From Cheilinus undulatus (taxonomy: Eukaryota > Chordata > Actinopteri > Labriformes > Labridae), in NCBI RefSeq assembly GCF_018320785.1, contig NC_054886.1, forward strand, positions 34,842,110 to 34,906,109: 64,000 nt of DNA. Reading direction: 5' to 3'. Under the pieces are notes generated by a model. The model did no database searches, had not been told where the DNA came from, and saw nothing but the letters and a program-made list of their open reading frames with translations. The position numbers were made by a program, and so were the translations under genes. Shown in pieces: positions 37,758 through 48,889 of this stretch (position 1 is the stretch's first letter; every line of letters begins with the position of its first letter).

Positions 37758-38021
37758 ACATTATATACGTAGACGCCTCATTGACTGTGTTTGCCCGCTG
37801 CCGCTATACGTCAACGTGTCCGCCATGTTACCAGAGGAAAGACCGTTCCATAAACAGTGTAAGGCAATGATAGATGAAGGGTTTTGTGATTAAAAACAAA
37901 CAAGTTTACATTTAAGTGGTCGTTATGAGTCGTTTATATATAACGTGGAATACCTCTGGCAAGATGGCGGCGGCGTTGACGTACGGTCCAGTGGCCAATG
38001 AGGCGTCTACGTATATAATGT
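37758..38021. repeat. Foldback element upstream of ccdc171
   Basis: A perfect 26-bp inverted pair (37758-37783 and 37996-38021; core TATACGTAGACGCCTCATTG) is followed inward by a second imperfect pair (37805-37837 and 37953-37984) that includes a CCGCCATNTT-type, YY1-like motif on both arms. It is probably a small transposon that carries promoter-like motifs. Confidence 0.75.
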
Positions 38022-38031
38022 GTATGGGTCT

Positions 38032-38033
<2 letters not shown>

Positions 38034-38087
<54 letters not shown>
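38034..38087. repeat. (TA)n microsatellite
   Basis: About 27 uninterrupted TA dinucleotides lie directly beside the foldback element. Confidence 0.95.
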
Positions 38088-38090
<3 letters not shown>

Positions 38091-38099
38091 TAGATGAGT

Positions 38100-39198
38100 A
38101 TGTGAATAGGCACAAACGATTACAGTCATTGATTTAAATGCAAGTACATAAAATGAAAACCACAACAAATGAACGAGATTTAAAAAAAAAAAATGCACAT
38201 TTTTACTCACACAAAATTCTTAAATTAGCATTTAAATTTCATCTCTACTTTGCACAATGTGTCATGAAAGATGTGTTTAATTTCTAATTTCCAGAAAATC
38301 TGTTAACTAGTTCATTTAAATGTTACAGCTCCTTTAAAAATTTAAAGGTAAGATGGAAATTGGATTTAAAATGGGTGAAAAAATATACATGTTCAATGGA
38401 GGATCTACTGATGTGTATTTAATTTTTAAAGACCTGGAAAAGCCACCCAAACCTAGGCTGGACAAGCTTCTGTAAGGGCTATTCACCATTCAATAATAAA
38501 ACCAGTAAAACCCCATAAAAATCTTTATTTCAATACATAATTATCAAACAATTAAAACAGAAGCCATATGTTCTCCGCAGCATTTATTAAACAACAAACA
38601 AAACACGAGGCATAGGGAACACACAATATGCAAGACTTTTGACAAATCGGAAACACATTTTTAGGTTATTTTATTTCAAGTCAACAGAAGAGGAAACCTT
38701 CAAAATGTGGAGAAAACAAAATGCCTCCATTCAAAGTTAAAAATTAAATAAGTTGTAATGCATGCAGTCTTTACATTTGAACTATTTTAAACCATTCAAC
38801 AGGTTTGAGAATTTTAATTTAATATTTTTGGTTAGAATTACTTATTTTGAACACCAAATCCTCAAGACTATAGATTCTATTTGATTATTAAACTCTGTAC
38901 AAATTAATATAATATTTCACTGATTATCAAGGTTAAGATTTAATTTTTATCTTAAACCGGTAACTAGTAAATGCTGAAATCTTCAACTCTGACAGAACAA
39001 GGGAAAGACAAGGAAGTGGCCGTTACTGTGGAGGTAACCCGTTTAACATATAAGCAGGTTTGCATGAGAATCAGTCGACTTCTGAGATGCTCTAGAAGTC
39101 ATGAAGTGAAAGCACAAAACTTTTTTCAGACCACAGTTACATTCTTTAAAAAGGACAAACTGGCAAAAATATTTCCGATTGTTTCCAAGTGATCTGTA
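38100..39198. other. AT-rich intergenic, no gene seen
   Basis: There are no splice-bounded frames and no recognised repeat ends. The short open frames match nothing that I know. Confidence 0.5.
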
Positions 39199-39206
39199 GA
39201 GGTTTC

Positions 39207-39476
39207 TTGAGATGCATGATAATATCAGTGTGATATCAGTCTCAGCAGATAGAAATTTGACATCTGCCGATATTTGCCGTTTTTTTAAGTTACTGACGAT
39301 ACTTCAGCTGTGAATATCAGCATATAATGACTACAAATTTTTAGTTTATATGGCTAAATTTACAGAGTTTTATGTTCGTAAAACATTTAAATATTGGTAT
39401 CCATACTGCTATCAGCTACAATCTGTAAACATCACCATATCAGATATTGACCAAAATTAACTAGCATGCATCTCAA
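39207..39476. mobile_element. Short hAT-type MITE
   Basis: The ends TTGAGATGCATGATAA and TAGCATGCATCTCAA are inverted. The flanking 8-mers GAGGTTTC (39199-39206) and GATGTTTC (39477-39484) match at seven of eight positions, fitting a hAT target duplication. The interior is AT-rich with GATATCAG-type repeats. Confidence 0.65.
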
Positions 39477-40288
39477 GATGTTTCCTAAGGTAATCTCATA
39501 TCTAGTAGTGTTCTTGCAAATAGTTACGATAAAAATGCATGTAACAATAGATGGTTGGATTAAAATTGTTAGCTGCTGGTAAAGCTACCGGAATCAGATC
39601 ATTTTTAACTCAAGTTAGATTTATCAAATCACAGCCAACATTTTTAATCCAATCATCTCTGCTGCTGTCACAGTCAGCAGGCAACAGAAGACACCTCAGT
39701 GTAAATTACACTACAGTTATTGACTACTCAGGATTATTGATCAATACCAGAATTTACAAGACAAACAACCTAGAGACGAGAGATTCTCCAGTTAAAGTTC
39801 ATTGTGATAAAACTTTATATGACAAATTCGAAACTTCAACAATAACAAAAAGTCAATCAAAGATTAAAAGCATGCGTTAAATTAAGGAAATGCAATTAAG
39901 AAATTGTGGCAAGGAAACAAGGCAGTAGGTTTAGAATGGAAAAAAATTAGAAGATATTAGGAAAGAAAATTATCAAGACCGTAAAACTCTAGACTTTGTA
40001 GAACAAACTATATTATGATCAATTTTCCCATATTTTTCAAAAAAAAAATTTTCCCAAAAGCTTTGGTTGCCATTTAATACGGGATTTTTAAATCAGTCAT
40101 CTTGTGTGTTTATAAAAAGAGCAATAAATGATTGTGTATTATTAGAAATACCATACTGGGTAGATAATACCAGGGCTGAAAAATTCTGTAAAAATAACCA
40201 ACTTAAAATATCTATTTTGACTTGTACTGCAAATTGGATTCGACTTTTTGGTACTGAAGGAAACGATCATTTTTATGTCAAATATACA

Positions 40289-40817
40289 CAGTGCTTAACA
40301 AATGTATTAGACCACCTGTCATATTTGTCTCAGAGACCATCCAGCATCATGAAGTGCTTTAATGCGGACTCTCATTTTCAGTCAGCTCTCTACGTTTAAC
40401 CATTTTGAACAGGAATGAGGAATTTCAAACTGAATTCACCCACATTTGAGCCGGCTCACTGGGCTTCTCTGAGAAGTCAGAAATCAATCAAGCATAACAT
40501 TCAACCACTAAAACTCATTTTTCTGTTCAGGAATGCAAGTAGATAACTATAATGTGACATATTAACCAAGAAATAATGTGCTTTACTATTTTCAGTTTTT
40601 TTGTAAATCAGTAAATTTGAAAATTTATGGATAACAATAATAGTTATATTTTAGCATTAAAAATATCATTTGGGTTAAAGAGCCTCTACATATTGGTGTA
40701 TTAACAATTTCAGAAACATACAAATGATTTTGGTAACTACCAATACTGTTAATTTAGAGCAGCTGTGGCATAAACCTTACTTTGGTTAGGGTGGTCTAAT
40801 ACATTTGTTAAGCACTG
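40289..40817. mobile_element. Non-autonomous Tc1/mariner-type element
   Basis: It has perfect 28-bp inverted ends beginning CAGTGCTTAACAAATGTATT, at 40289-40316 and 40790-40817. Flanking text (TACA on the left, TATA on the right) fits a TA target. The interior of about 470 bp has no transposase motif. Confidence 0.85.
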
Positions 40818-41693
40818 TATATATATATATAAAAAGTATAAACAGATTTTTGCAAATTATTCTCCAAAACTGAAACAAATGCTTGCATGATGTTGTGTAT
40901 TAAAATGGTATTTTGACACATTCAGCTAAAATAAAAATTGCACCTTTTGTAATCTGATAACTGCGATGGGCCAGACTATGATTTCATCTAAATTTTGCCC
41001 AACGACCAACTAAATATCCAGTATAAAAAACAACAAAAAAAGAACAAAACAAAACTAAGAGTTAATGAAAATAAAGATTAATCTAAACAAAAATAGGCCT
41101 AACAGACACGAGTCTATGCTGTACAAATGTGAGACTTCTCCCAACACTGAGCAGTCTTAAGGCGTTTGTTCAGGCAGACGTAGAGATAGACTAGTAGCAG
41201 AAATCCAGCACACTGGCGAGCTAGCACTTGTGAGGTTTCATTGAGAAAATATAATTCAAGATGACACTGCTGCGCAAGGCCAAGCAAACAAGACATGCTG
41301 CGTTTCACTGTGTGCACACTGAAAGTGAACCCATGTGGGGGAATTCACTCGTTCCTTGTATACTGAAAGTGACATTGTGTTTTAAAGGCAGCTGACATAT
41401 ATAAGAAACTGGTGCTTCACTTCTGAGCAAATGGAAGGGTGTGAGGTTAAGGCCAACCTTTCCTAGATCAAGAAGAGCTTCCTTGGAGCTCTTCCAAAGG
41501 GGAGGGCCAAAACTTTCAGCCATTAAAGTAGATGGTCCTCCCGCCTCCTCGGCCCCACCTGGCCGAGGAAGCTGGGGGCCGTTTTAGTAGAAGGCCCTCT
41601 GGCCTCATTTTAGTAATGGCCCTCAGCTTCCCTGGCCCTCCAGGCCGAGGTAGCTGGAGGCCATTGTTGTAATGGCTCCCAGCTTCCTCGGCA
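40818..41693. other. No gene seen; GC-rich imperfect repeats at the right edge
   Basis: From 41520 to 41693 three imperfect units containing AGTA, GGCCCTC and CAGCTTCC are arranged with self-complementary arms. Nothing coding is supported. Confidence 0.4.
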
Positions 41694-44600
41694 GAAGCTG
41701 CTGGTGAGGTTGTGGATGTGGCACCCCGTGTCGTCCAGTCCAGGCTGCAACAGGAGGACTGAGACCCCACTGACGCTGCCTGTAGAGCCTTTGGCCACAT
41801 TCAGCAGAGAGGTCAGGGCTACACCTGTACGTCAAGCTGCTGAGGAGCGCTTTAACGATCACTGGAGGCAACACAGGCCTGAGGTCGATTTCAGCAACAA
41901 TATGGCTTCCAGATTCCAGGAAATGGACCGAGATGGAATTAAACAGAAATGGAAAGTTGGAAATGGGACGTCTGTAATGGAATGCTGTCAGACCATCACA
42001 CAACCTGAACAGTGCAGAGCACAGACCCCTAGGAGGTCTTCACCATGACACATAGTTACTGGCCTCAGATTTGCCAAGTCCAGGCCTATCACATGATCAC
42101 CGGCGGACTTGTCAGACAGACACAAAACTCAAAGACATTGTGGGGCTGCAGTTTCAACTAAACTTCATCACTCAAATCCAGTGATGCTTACAAAACCGTA
42201 AAGTCAAACAGGTTTTAATCTACACCAACACTGTCTTGCAAGGCCAGTAAAGCCTTTATCTAACCATCATGCTGCTTTGAAAACGGCAGGTGCAGGTGGC
42301 ATCTGGTCATCCCACAGGCTCAGAATCCCGAAACCATATAAAAGTGTACCATGACAAACCCCTGAGCCGGCAGGACAACCAGACACTACCCACAGATGCT
42401 GCATGCAAAGGGCACAAGACTTGCCATCTCTGCCAATACAGGCAGTAATCCTGAATCTATGCTCACTGCCACAAACCATGTCTATCAGAAGATCCCCATC
42501 ACCTAACTGTGACATGACTGAACATCCGACTAGACATCATATCCCAATGGATCACACGATAAACCAACAATCAAAGACATCAAGGAGCTGGGAACAGACA
42601 CATCCCACCTGTGAAAACTGGAGTTCATTTGCACGGTGAAAAACCCATCCCTGGCAAAGATGTGATCAACCACAACCTGGTAGTCTCGTTGACATTCAAG
42701 GGTCAGAATCAGAGAACCATGCACACTAATCAGTCAGCCATCTGTCTGCAGGTTGTCCTGAGGAGTCTTCTCAAACCCAAATCCACATGCCTGGTGTCCA
42801 CAAGGCCTGCGAGGCTTCAGGGAGAGTCCTGAATCTCAGGACACAGCAACCACAGAACCATGATGCACCGAGAGCTCAGGGGTTTGTGTAAAAGGTACAC
42901 AATGATGTGGTTTCGGGATTCTGAGCTGTCAGGACACCAAGGCGTTTTCTGCAGTCACAATACGCCCAGACCCAAGACTCTACACCTCAAGCCTCACTGG
43001 TCCTGTGAAGCACCATGCACAAGGACAATGGGGATGACAAGACCCTCCAGGACAACCCACAGACAGACAGCTAACCGTCAGTGCAGATGCTTCTCTCACC
43101 CCAACCCTGAATGTAAATGAAGACCAACCAGGAAGCAGATGATCACAAGTCTGTCTGAGATGTTTCTTTCACTGTGAACAGGAAGTCAGCCTTCCACAGG
43201 TGGACAGCTCTGCTCCAGCCTTCACCCGAGTGTCCAAAGCATTCATCTAAACACCTGACTACACAACCACTAAGTTAACTGTTCATCTTTCACTCGGGTG
43301 ATCTACCAGCTACGATGGCAAACGACCCTGCCTTTTAACACTGCGTTAGCTATGGCCACTCAATGACCAGCACAGAAACCAACAACATATAAACCCTCAG
43401 GTTCATACCCGGCAGGCTATCCATGCCTTCCAGGACTGCAGCCAAAAACTTCACACAACCATCAACTCACCATCAGACAAACCAAGAGGAGAGGAAATGC
43501 CTCTCCTCCTAACACCCTAGACTAGGAACTCTGTAGGCCAGTAAAGCCTTTATCTAACCATCGTGCTGCTTTGAAAACGGCAGGTGCAGGTGGCATCTGG
43601 TCATCCCCCAGGCTCAGAATCCCGAAACCATATAAAAGTGTACCATAACAAACCCCTGAGCCGGCAGGACAACCAGACACTACCAACAGATGCTGCATGC
43701 AAAGGGCACAAGATGCTACTCTTACAGTCCTGCACTATTGTGGTAACACTGCACCCTCTGGGAAAAGACAACCTATCCTTAGTAAAGACCCTATCACCTT
43801 ACCTGTGACATGACTGAAACAGCTGACTACACCCGTCCCACTGGATCACACAAGATCCCAACAAACAAACATCCCACCTGTGAAAATTTGAGTTCCTGTG
43901 CACGGTGAAAAACCCATCCCTGGCAAAGATGTGATCAACCACAACCTGGTAGTCTCACTCACATTCAGGGTCAGAATCAGAGAACCATGCACACTAATCA
44001 GTCAGCCATCTGTCTACAGGTTGTCCTGAGGAGTCTTCTCAAACCCAAATCCACATGCCTGGTGTCCACAAGGCCTGCGAGGCTTCAGGGAGAGTCCTGC
44101 GTCTCAGCACACAGCAACCACAGAACCATGATGCACCGAGAGCTCAGGGGTTTGTGTAAAAGGTACACAATGATGTGGTTTCGGGATTCTGAGCTGTCAG
44201 GACACCAAGGCGTTTTCTGCAGTCACAACACGCCCAGACCCAAGACTCTACACCTCAAGCCTCACTGGTCCTGTGAAGCACCATGCACAAGGACAATGGG
44301 GATGACAAGACCCTCCAGGATAACCCACAGACAGACAGCTAACCATCAGTGCAGATGCTTCTCTCACCCCAACCCTGAATGTAAATGAAGACCAACCAGG
44401 AAGCAGATGATCACAAGTCAGTCTGAGATGTTTCTTTCACTGTGAACAGGAAGTCAGCCTTCCACAGGTGGACAGCTAAACACCTGACTATACAACCACT
44501 AAGTTAACCTTTCACTGGGTTTATCTACCAGCTACCTTTATAAACCACCTAACTGTGGCCACTCAATGACCAGCACAGAAATCTAACATCACAACACGTT

Positions 44601-44983
44601 TGTGTCTTGTGGTTGTGACAGACCTGTGGCGTGGATGACCACGCCACAGGTCGAGTCAGGACAAAAATGATGCCAGCAACCCTACGACCTGGTTCAGACC
44701 ACCTAGGTGTCTACAGTTGCAGCTGCCCTGGCTGTGAAACAGACTGAGGACACAGAAGACAGGAAGCAGCTGACGGAGCCTCGGGTGTGTGCTGCCTCCT
44801 GTGATCGCCGCGGTCACACGGCAGCGCGAGGTACAGGCTTAGCCATGGCCTCCAAGCTGAATATGGTCGAAGGCACAACAGGCAGCACAGAGTCTTAGTC
44901 CCGGCCGTCCTGTGGCAGCCTGGACGGCCCTACTGATGGTACCACACCTCCCAAGTTTCAACTTCAACCTCACCAGCAGCTTC
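41694..44983. repeat. 3.3-kb unclassified block with 19-bp inverted ends and internal duplication
   Basis: A perfect 19-bp inverted repeat, GAAGCTGCTGGTGAGGTTG, sits at 41694-41712 and 44965-44983. Inside, a unit of about 1.05-1.15 kb is tandemly duplicated (about 42241-43390 and 43535-44590; 1,294 bp offset, high identity). The block is clearly more GC-rich than its neighbours. The longest plus-strand frames (86 and 133 codons, ending HPNPECK) are copies of each other and match no family I know. It may be an unclassified transposon or a duplicated non-coding gene. Confidence 0.55.
44621..44652. other. Perfect 14-bp hairpin
   Basis: GACCTGTGGCGTGG, a four-base loop ATGA, then the exact inverse CCACGCCACAGGTC. 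It lies inside the 3.3-kb block, after the second duplicated unit. It is not followed by a T run, so it is not a simple terminator. Confidence 0.85.
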
Positions 44984-45178
44984 AGTGATTTTGATAAAAT
45001 TTCATTTTCAATAGTTTTACCTTTTTTATTATTAAATTGATTTAAGTAATACATTTTTTAGGTTATTAGACAGAGGACTTCATGTACCCTGTAATATTAT
45101 TTATTAAAATTTGCCCTTGTAGAGATTGAGAGCCTTTTGTGAGCCAAGGAACCAACTGGACTGTATGAATGTCCAGAG

Positions 45179-46189
45179 CAGGGGCCGGATTCGGGATTCA
45201 GGTCTAACTTGAGGGCCTAACAGGGTCAAGATTTAACCAGATCTGTCAACCTCATTTTCATCAGCAATAAAATATGAAAAAATAAACAGCACTGATGATA
45301 AATCATTTGGAAATCCATAAAAGTTAAAATAATAAGTTTAAAGGCTCAAATTATGAGTTCAAAAGATCAGAACACTATATCAAAAATAGAAAAAATGTTT
45401 TTGAAGAGCAAATATGAGGAGAAAAGTTTAAACCGTAAGTTTCAAAGGTGAAAATATGAGATCATTTTTTAAATCATGAGTTTAAGAGTCAAAATATGAC
45501 TTAAAATTCTAAATTGTAAGTCTGACAGTTCAAAATATTGGATTAAAAAGCCAAAAAATACAAATTGAAAATGTCAAAATAGGAGCTAGAATTCAAAATG
45601 ATGACTTAGAGTTAAAAATATCACTAAAATTCAAAATTCTAATGTAAAAGGTCAAAATATGATGTGAAAAGTAAAAATTAGTCATTTAAAATGTCAAAAT
45701 AAGAGGAATTAAAAAAATTTAAATCATGTTTTTAAAAGTCAAAATATGGAATTAAACAGCCAAAGGAGCTGAAAAGGTCAAAATATGACTTTAAATTTAC
45801 AACTGGGAATCTAAGAGATAAAAATGTGACATATAAAATCTAATTTATGAGTTGAAAAGGTCAAAGTATGAAATGAAAAGTCAAAATCATAAGTTTGAGT
45901 CATAATCTTGATACAAAATTGAAAATATGAAATAAAACAAATTATTTTCTTTCCCCCACATTCTTGACCTTTCATGAAATCTTTCTCACTCTTTACTTTT
46001 CAGATTTTTATGGCTTAACAAGGATATTTTAAATAATCAAGTTGAAGTTTACATTTTTATACTGGAGGAAACCTGCAGACCTCAGACTGGTGGGCCAGTT
46101 AGAATACAAATATGGTATGATCTTGTGGGCCGGATATAATAATTCCACGGGCCAGATTTGGCCCCCGGGCCTTGAGTTTGACACCCGTG
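45179..46189. mobile_element. hAT element with minisatellite core (family C)
   Basis: The right end is GGGCCTTGAGTTTGACACCC, the typical end of a common vertebrate hAT group. The flanking 8-mers GTCCAGAG (45171-45178) and GTCTAGAG (46190-46197) match at seven of eight positions. The core is about 700 bp of units such as AAAGTCAAAATATGANTTNAAA. There is no transposase. Confidence 0.75.
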
Positions 46190-46565
46190 GTCTAGAGTTT
46201 TTCTATTTGGGTGGCCTACATGAGGGAATGTTTGAATGAATGAAGCATTTTTCTGTCTAACCTCTAATATCCCACAGATGTTCTATTCCTGTGACGCTTA
46301 TTTGCTTAACTCTTAAATTTTAAGGGCTGAACAATCCTGCATGCCCAGTTTACGCTGCCTTTTTTAACGCTACTTTTTCTAAGTGCACACAGTTACTGCA
46401 ACAGTACATTTGGCCTGCTGGGCAACCAGAGTGGACGTCTGGCCTTGTTAAAAAGAAGGAACCATGCCCTCCTAGTCCAGGCAGCCATAGACATTCATGC
46501 AGGAGGCAGAGTCCTCCTGGCCAGAGTGGTTTCCTGTTTGTCTTGTTTTTTTGAGTGCAGCATTA

Positions 46566-48064
46566 TCAAAGGACTGATCTGAGTGTGTCAACATCGTAGA
46601 TCACCACTCCACCCTCTTCAGAAGAACCTAATAAGGGGAAAATAAATAATTTTAGAATAAAGAAAACTTTCCAGGTTTATTACCAATATCTTGGAGTTAA
46701 ATGTAACTACTAACCTGGTTTTTCATCAAGGTTCTTCATTGTCACATGAAGTCCAACACACATCAGCAGAGAGCTAAAAAAAAGAAAAATAGGATCAGAA
46801 TATCTCAAATACACCTGCAGATGTTTAATTTCATATATTCAACCCTATAGAACCCAGCGTAGCACCGGCGCTATGGTTAGCATGTTCATTTCTGATTGGC
46901 GGTAGATTTGAAACCGGATAAGATAGATCAACCATTCTTTTTGCATATAAAACCTACTCTTTCATTTCACACATTCACCGTGTTTCAGAGCGCTTTTTTG
47001 TTTAATGATTTAATAACAAAATAAGATACAATTCTTAATCATTAGTTTTAAAGGTCAAAATAAGATGTAAAAGTCAAAGTCAGGCGTTAAAAATGTCAAA
47101 ATGTGACAAAAAGTAAAAATCATGAGTTTAAAAAGGGCAAAATATGGAGATAAAAATCAAATCATGAGTTATGAAAGTCAAAACATTGCTCAAAATTTAA
47201 AATGGTTGATCTGAAAGTTCAAAATACAACAAAATCGTGAATTTTAACAGTTGAAATGTGAGATGAAATGAAAAATGATGGGTTTAAAAGATCCAACTGT
47301 TACTCAACATTTAAAACTGATTTTAAAAGGTCAAAATATAAGACAAAAAGTTAAAACCATAACTGAGTAATGATTGTGAGATACAACATTGAAAATATGA
47401 AAACAAATTTCTTTTGCACATTCCTGACTTTTAATCAAAGTATTTCTATTTTTTACTTTTCTTAAGTTTTATGACTCATCAGGGATATCTTAAATAATCG
47501 AGGTTAAGTTTACATTTTTATACTGGAGGAAATCTGCAGACTTCATACTGGTATAACCAGGGCCGGGTGTAACTGCACCATGGGCCAGATTAGGCCCCCG
47601 GGCCTTGAGTTTGACACCCTCGATTTATGTTTTCTAGGCTTTGTGATTTGGTTGATTCAGCCGTTACTTCAAACAAAAAAACAGACTGTGGACTCCTGCA
47701 CAACACCGTCTGCAAACAACAATCACTAATCAAATTTTACCTGAAGTCCAGGTACTTGGACACCTTTAGCCCCCATGTGTTAGTGAGGGTGTAATCAGTC
47801 CTGGTCCCTGCAAGGCAATCATGCTCATCCCAGCAACATGGAGGTCCAAAGGTCCTAAAATATAGGAATTTATTTAGCTGCATGCAAAAAATCTGCACCA
47901 ACCATACAAAAATTAAAAAACGTCTTTTAGTAAATAACTGTTCGTAAAGGATACAAACTTGCTATTTTCCAGTACGTACGATGTAATGCAGATGGGTCAT
48001 CACTTCTCTGCATCATGACAGGAGTAGTTCACTGTATCCTTGATATGCCATGGTGATCTCCATC
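46566..48064 (-). CDS. Unrecognised small protein gene, four 3' exons (91 codons)
   Basis: Exons in transcription order: 48064-47976 (coding from 48016), 47854-47741, 46773-46715, 46627-46566. All introns have GT-AG ends and the phases agree (41, 114, 59 and 62 coding bases; total 276 including the stop). The frame starts MMQRSDDPSALHR, just after an in-frame stop. It continues with the Cys-containing segment FGPPCCWDEHDC, then TNTWGLKVSKYLDF, and ends VVIYDVDTLRSVL. There is no signal peptide or membrane segment. I do not recognise the family. The promoter-like region and a possible 5' exon are at 50.39-50.62 kb. A decayed copy of the first two exons lies at 48336-48691. The closed phase across three introns argues for a real gene, while a non-coding transcript with a chance frame is the alternative. 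Confidence 0.45.
46990..47622. mobile_element. Family C hAT copy, partial
   Basis: The same core units (AAAATNNGAGTTTAAAAGGTC) and right end (GGGCCTTGAGTTTGACACCC) as the element at 45179-46189 are present, inserted in an intron of the small minus-strand gene. The left end was not found. Confidence 0.65.
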
Positions 48065-48335
48065 CTGCAGAAGCAGTAAGAGTACAGTGCTGCTTCACAG
48101 AACATCAACAGCCCTCCATTTAAAACAAGAGTACTGTGAGTGTTAGCATAATAAAATAATAGCAACAACGAACTGAAATCTAATGGAGCATCTAAATTTT
48201 GTATTCAAGGGCTAAGTGGAAGATTTTTGTTCCCACACGCTGTAAATAAGAACGTACCCGTTACTTTAAAAAAAGACTAGAATCCTGCATCAATACCATC
48301 TGCAAACAACAATCACTAAAATAAACAATATTTAC

Positions 48336-48691
48336 CTGAAGTTCAGGTACTTGGGGACATTTTTGCCCCCATTTGTTCGTCACAGTGTTGGTGAGGGGGT
48401 AGCGAGTCCTGCTCCCTCTCTCAGTCCAGGTCCTTGTCTGACTGGCTGCAAGACAGCCATGCTGGTCAGCAACATGGAGGAGGTCCAAAGGCCTTAAATA
48501 TAGAAATACATTTATCTGCATGCTAAAATCTGCCCCAATCACACAAGACATATAAATTAAAAATCTGCCTAACTTTGTAGAAAATTGGTATTTATCCTGT
48601 TCTTACCTTGGAATGCAGACGGGTCATCACGCCTCTGCAACGAGACAAAAGTGGTTCACTATGTTCTTGACATGCCATGGTGATGTCCATC
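48336..48691 (-). pseudogene. Tandem copy of two exons of the small gene
   Basis: Exon-like segments 48691-48608 and 48492-48336 closely match the exons at 48064-47976 and 47854-47741, and keep a TGCAG or TTTAAG acceptor and GT donors. Their frame differs: TTG replaces the second ATG of the start pair, and small indels break the reading of the Trp/Gly/Lys segment. They may still be used as 5' non-coding exons. Confidence 0.5.
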
Positions 48692-48889
48692 CTGCAGAGG
48701 CAACAATAATGATCACCTTCAATAAAGACTGAGTTTTAATTCAGGATGTTCTCTGGCATCCATTACCCCATTTAGCTAAACACCCATTTAAACTGGATTT
48801 AACCGACTAGTGTAAAAAGTAGGAAATACTAAGAAAACAGTCAAAATCCTCAGAGTCATTGTGTGAGCGGGTATGATAACTCAACCCTG

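Noticed and set aside
39551-40399. Two 109-110-codon plus-strand frames as genes
   Set aside because: Composition is random AT-rich, no family is recognisable, and the second overlaps the terminal repeat of a Tc1-type element.
46566-48691. Box C/D snoRNAs in the small minus-strand gene (TGATGA motifs)
   Set aside because: No matching D box or terminal stem was found at the right distance, and the motif falls inside exon-like sequence.
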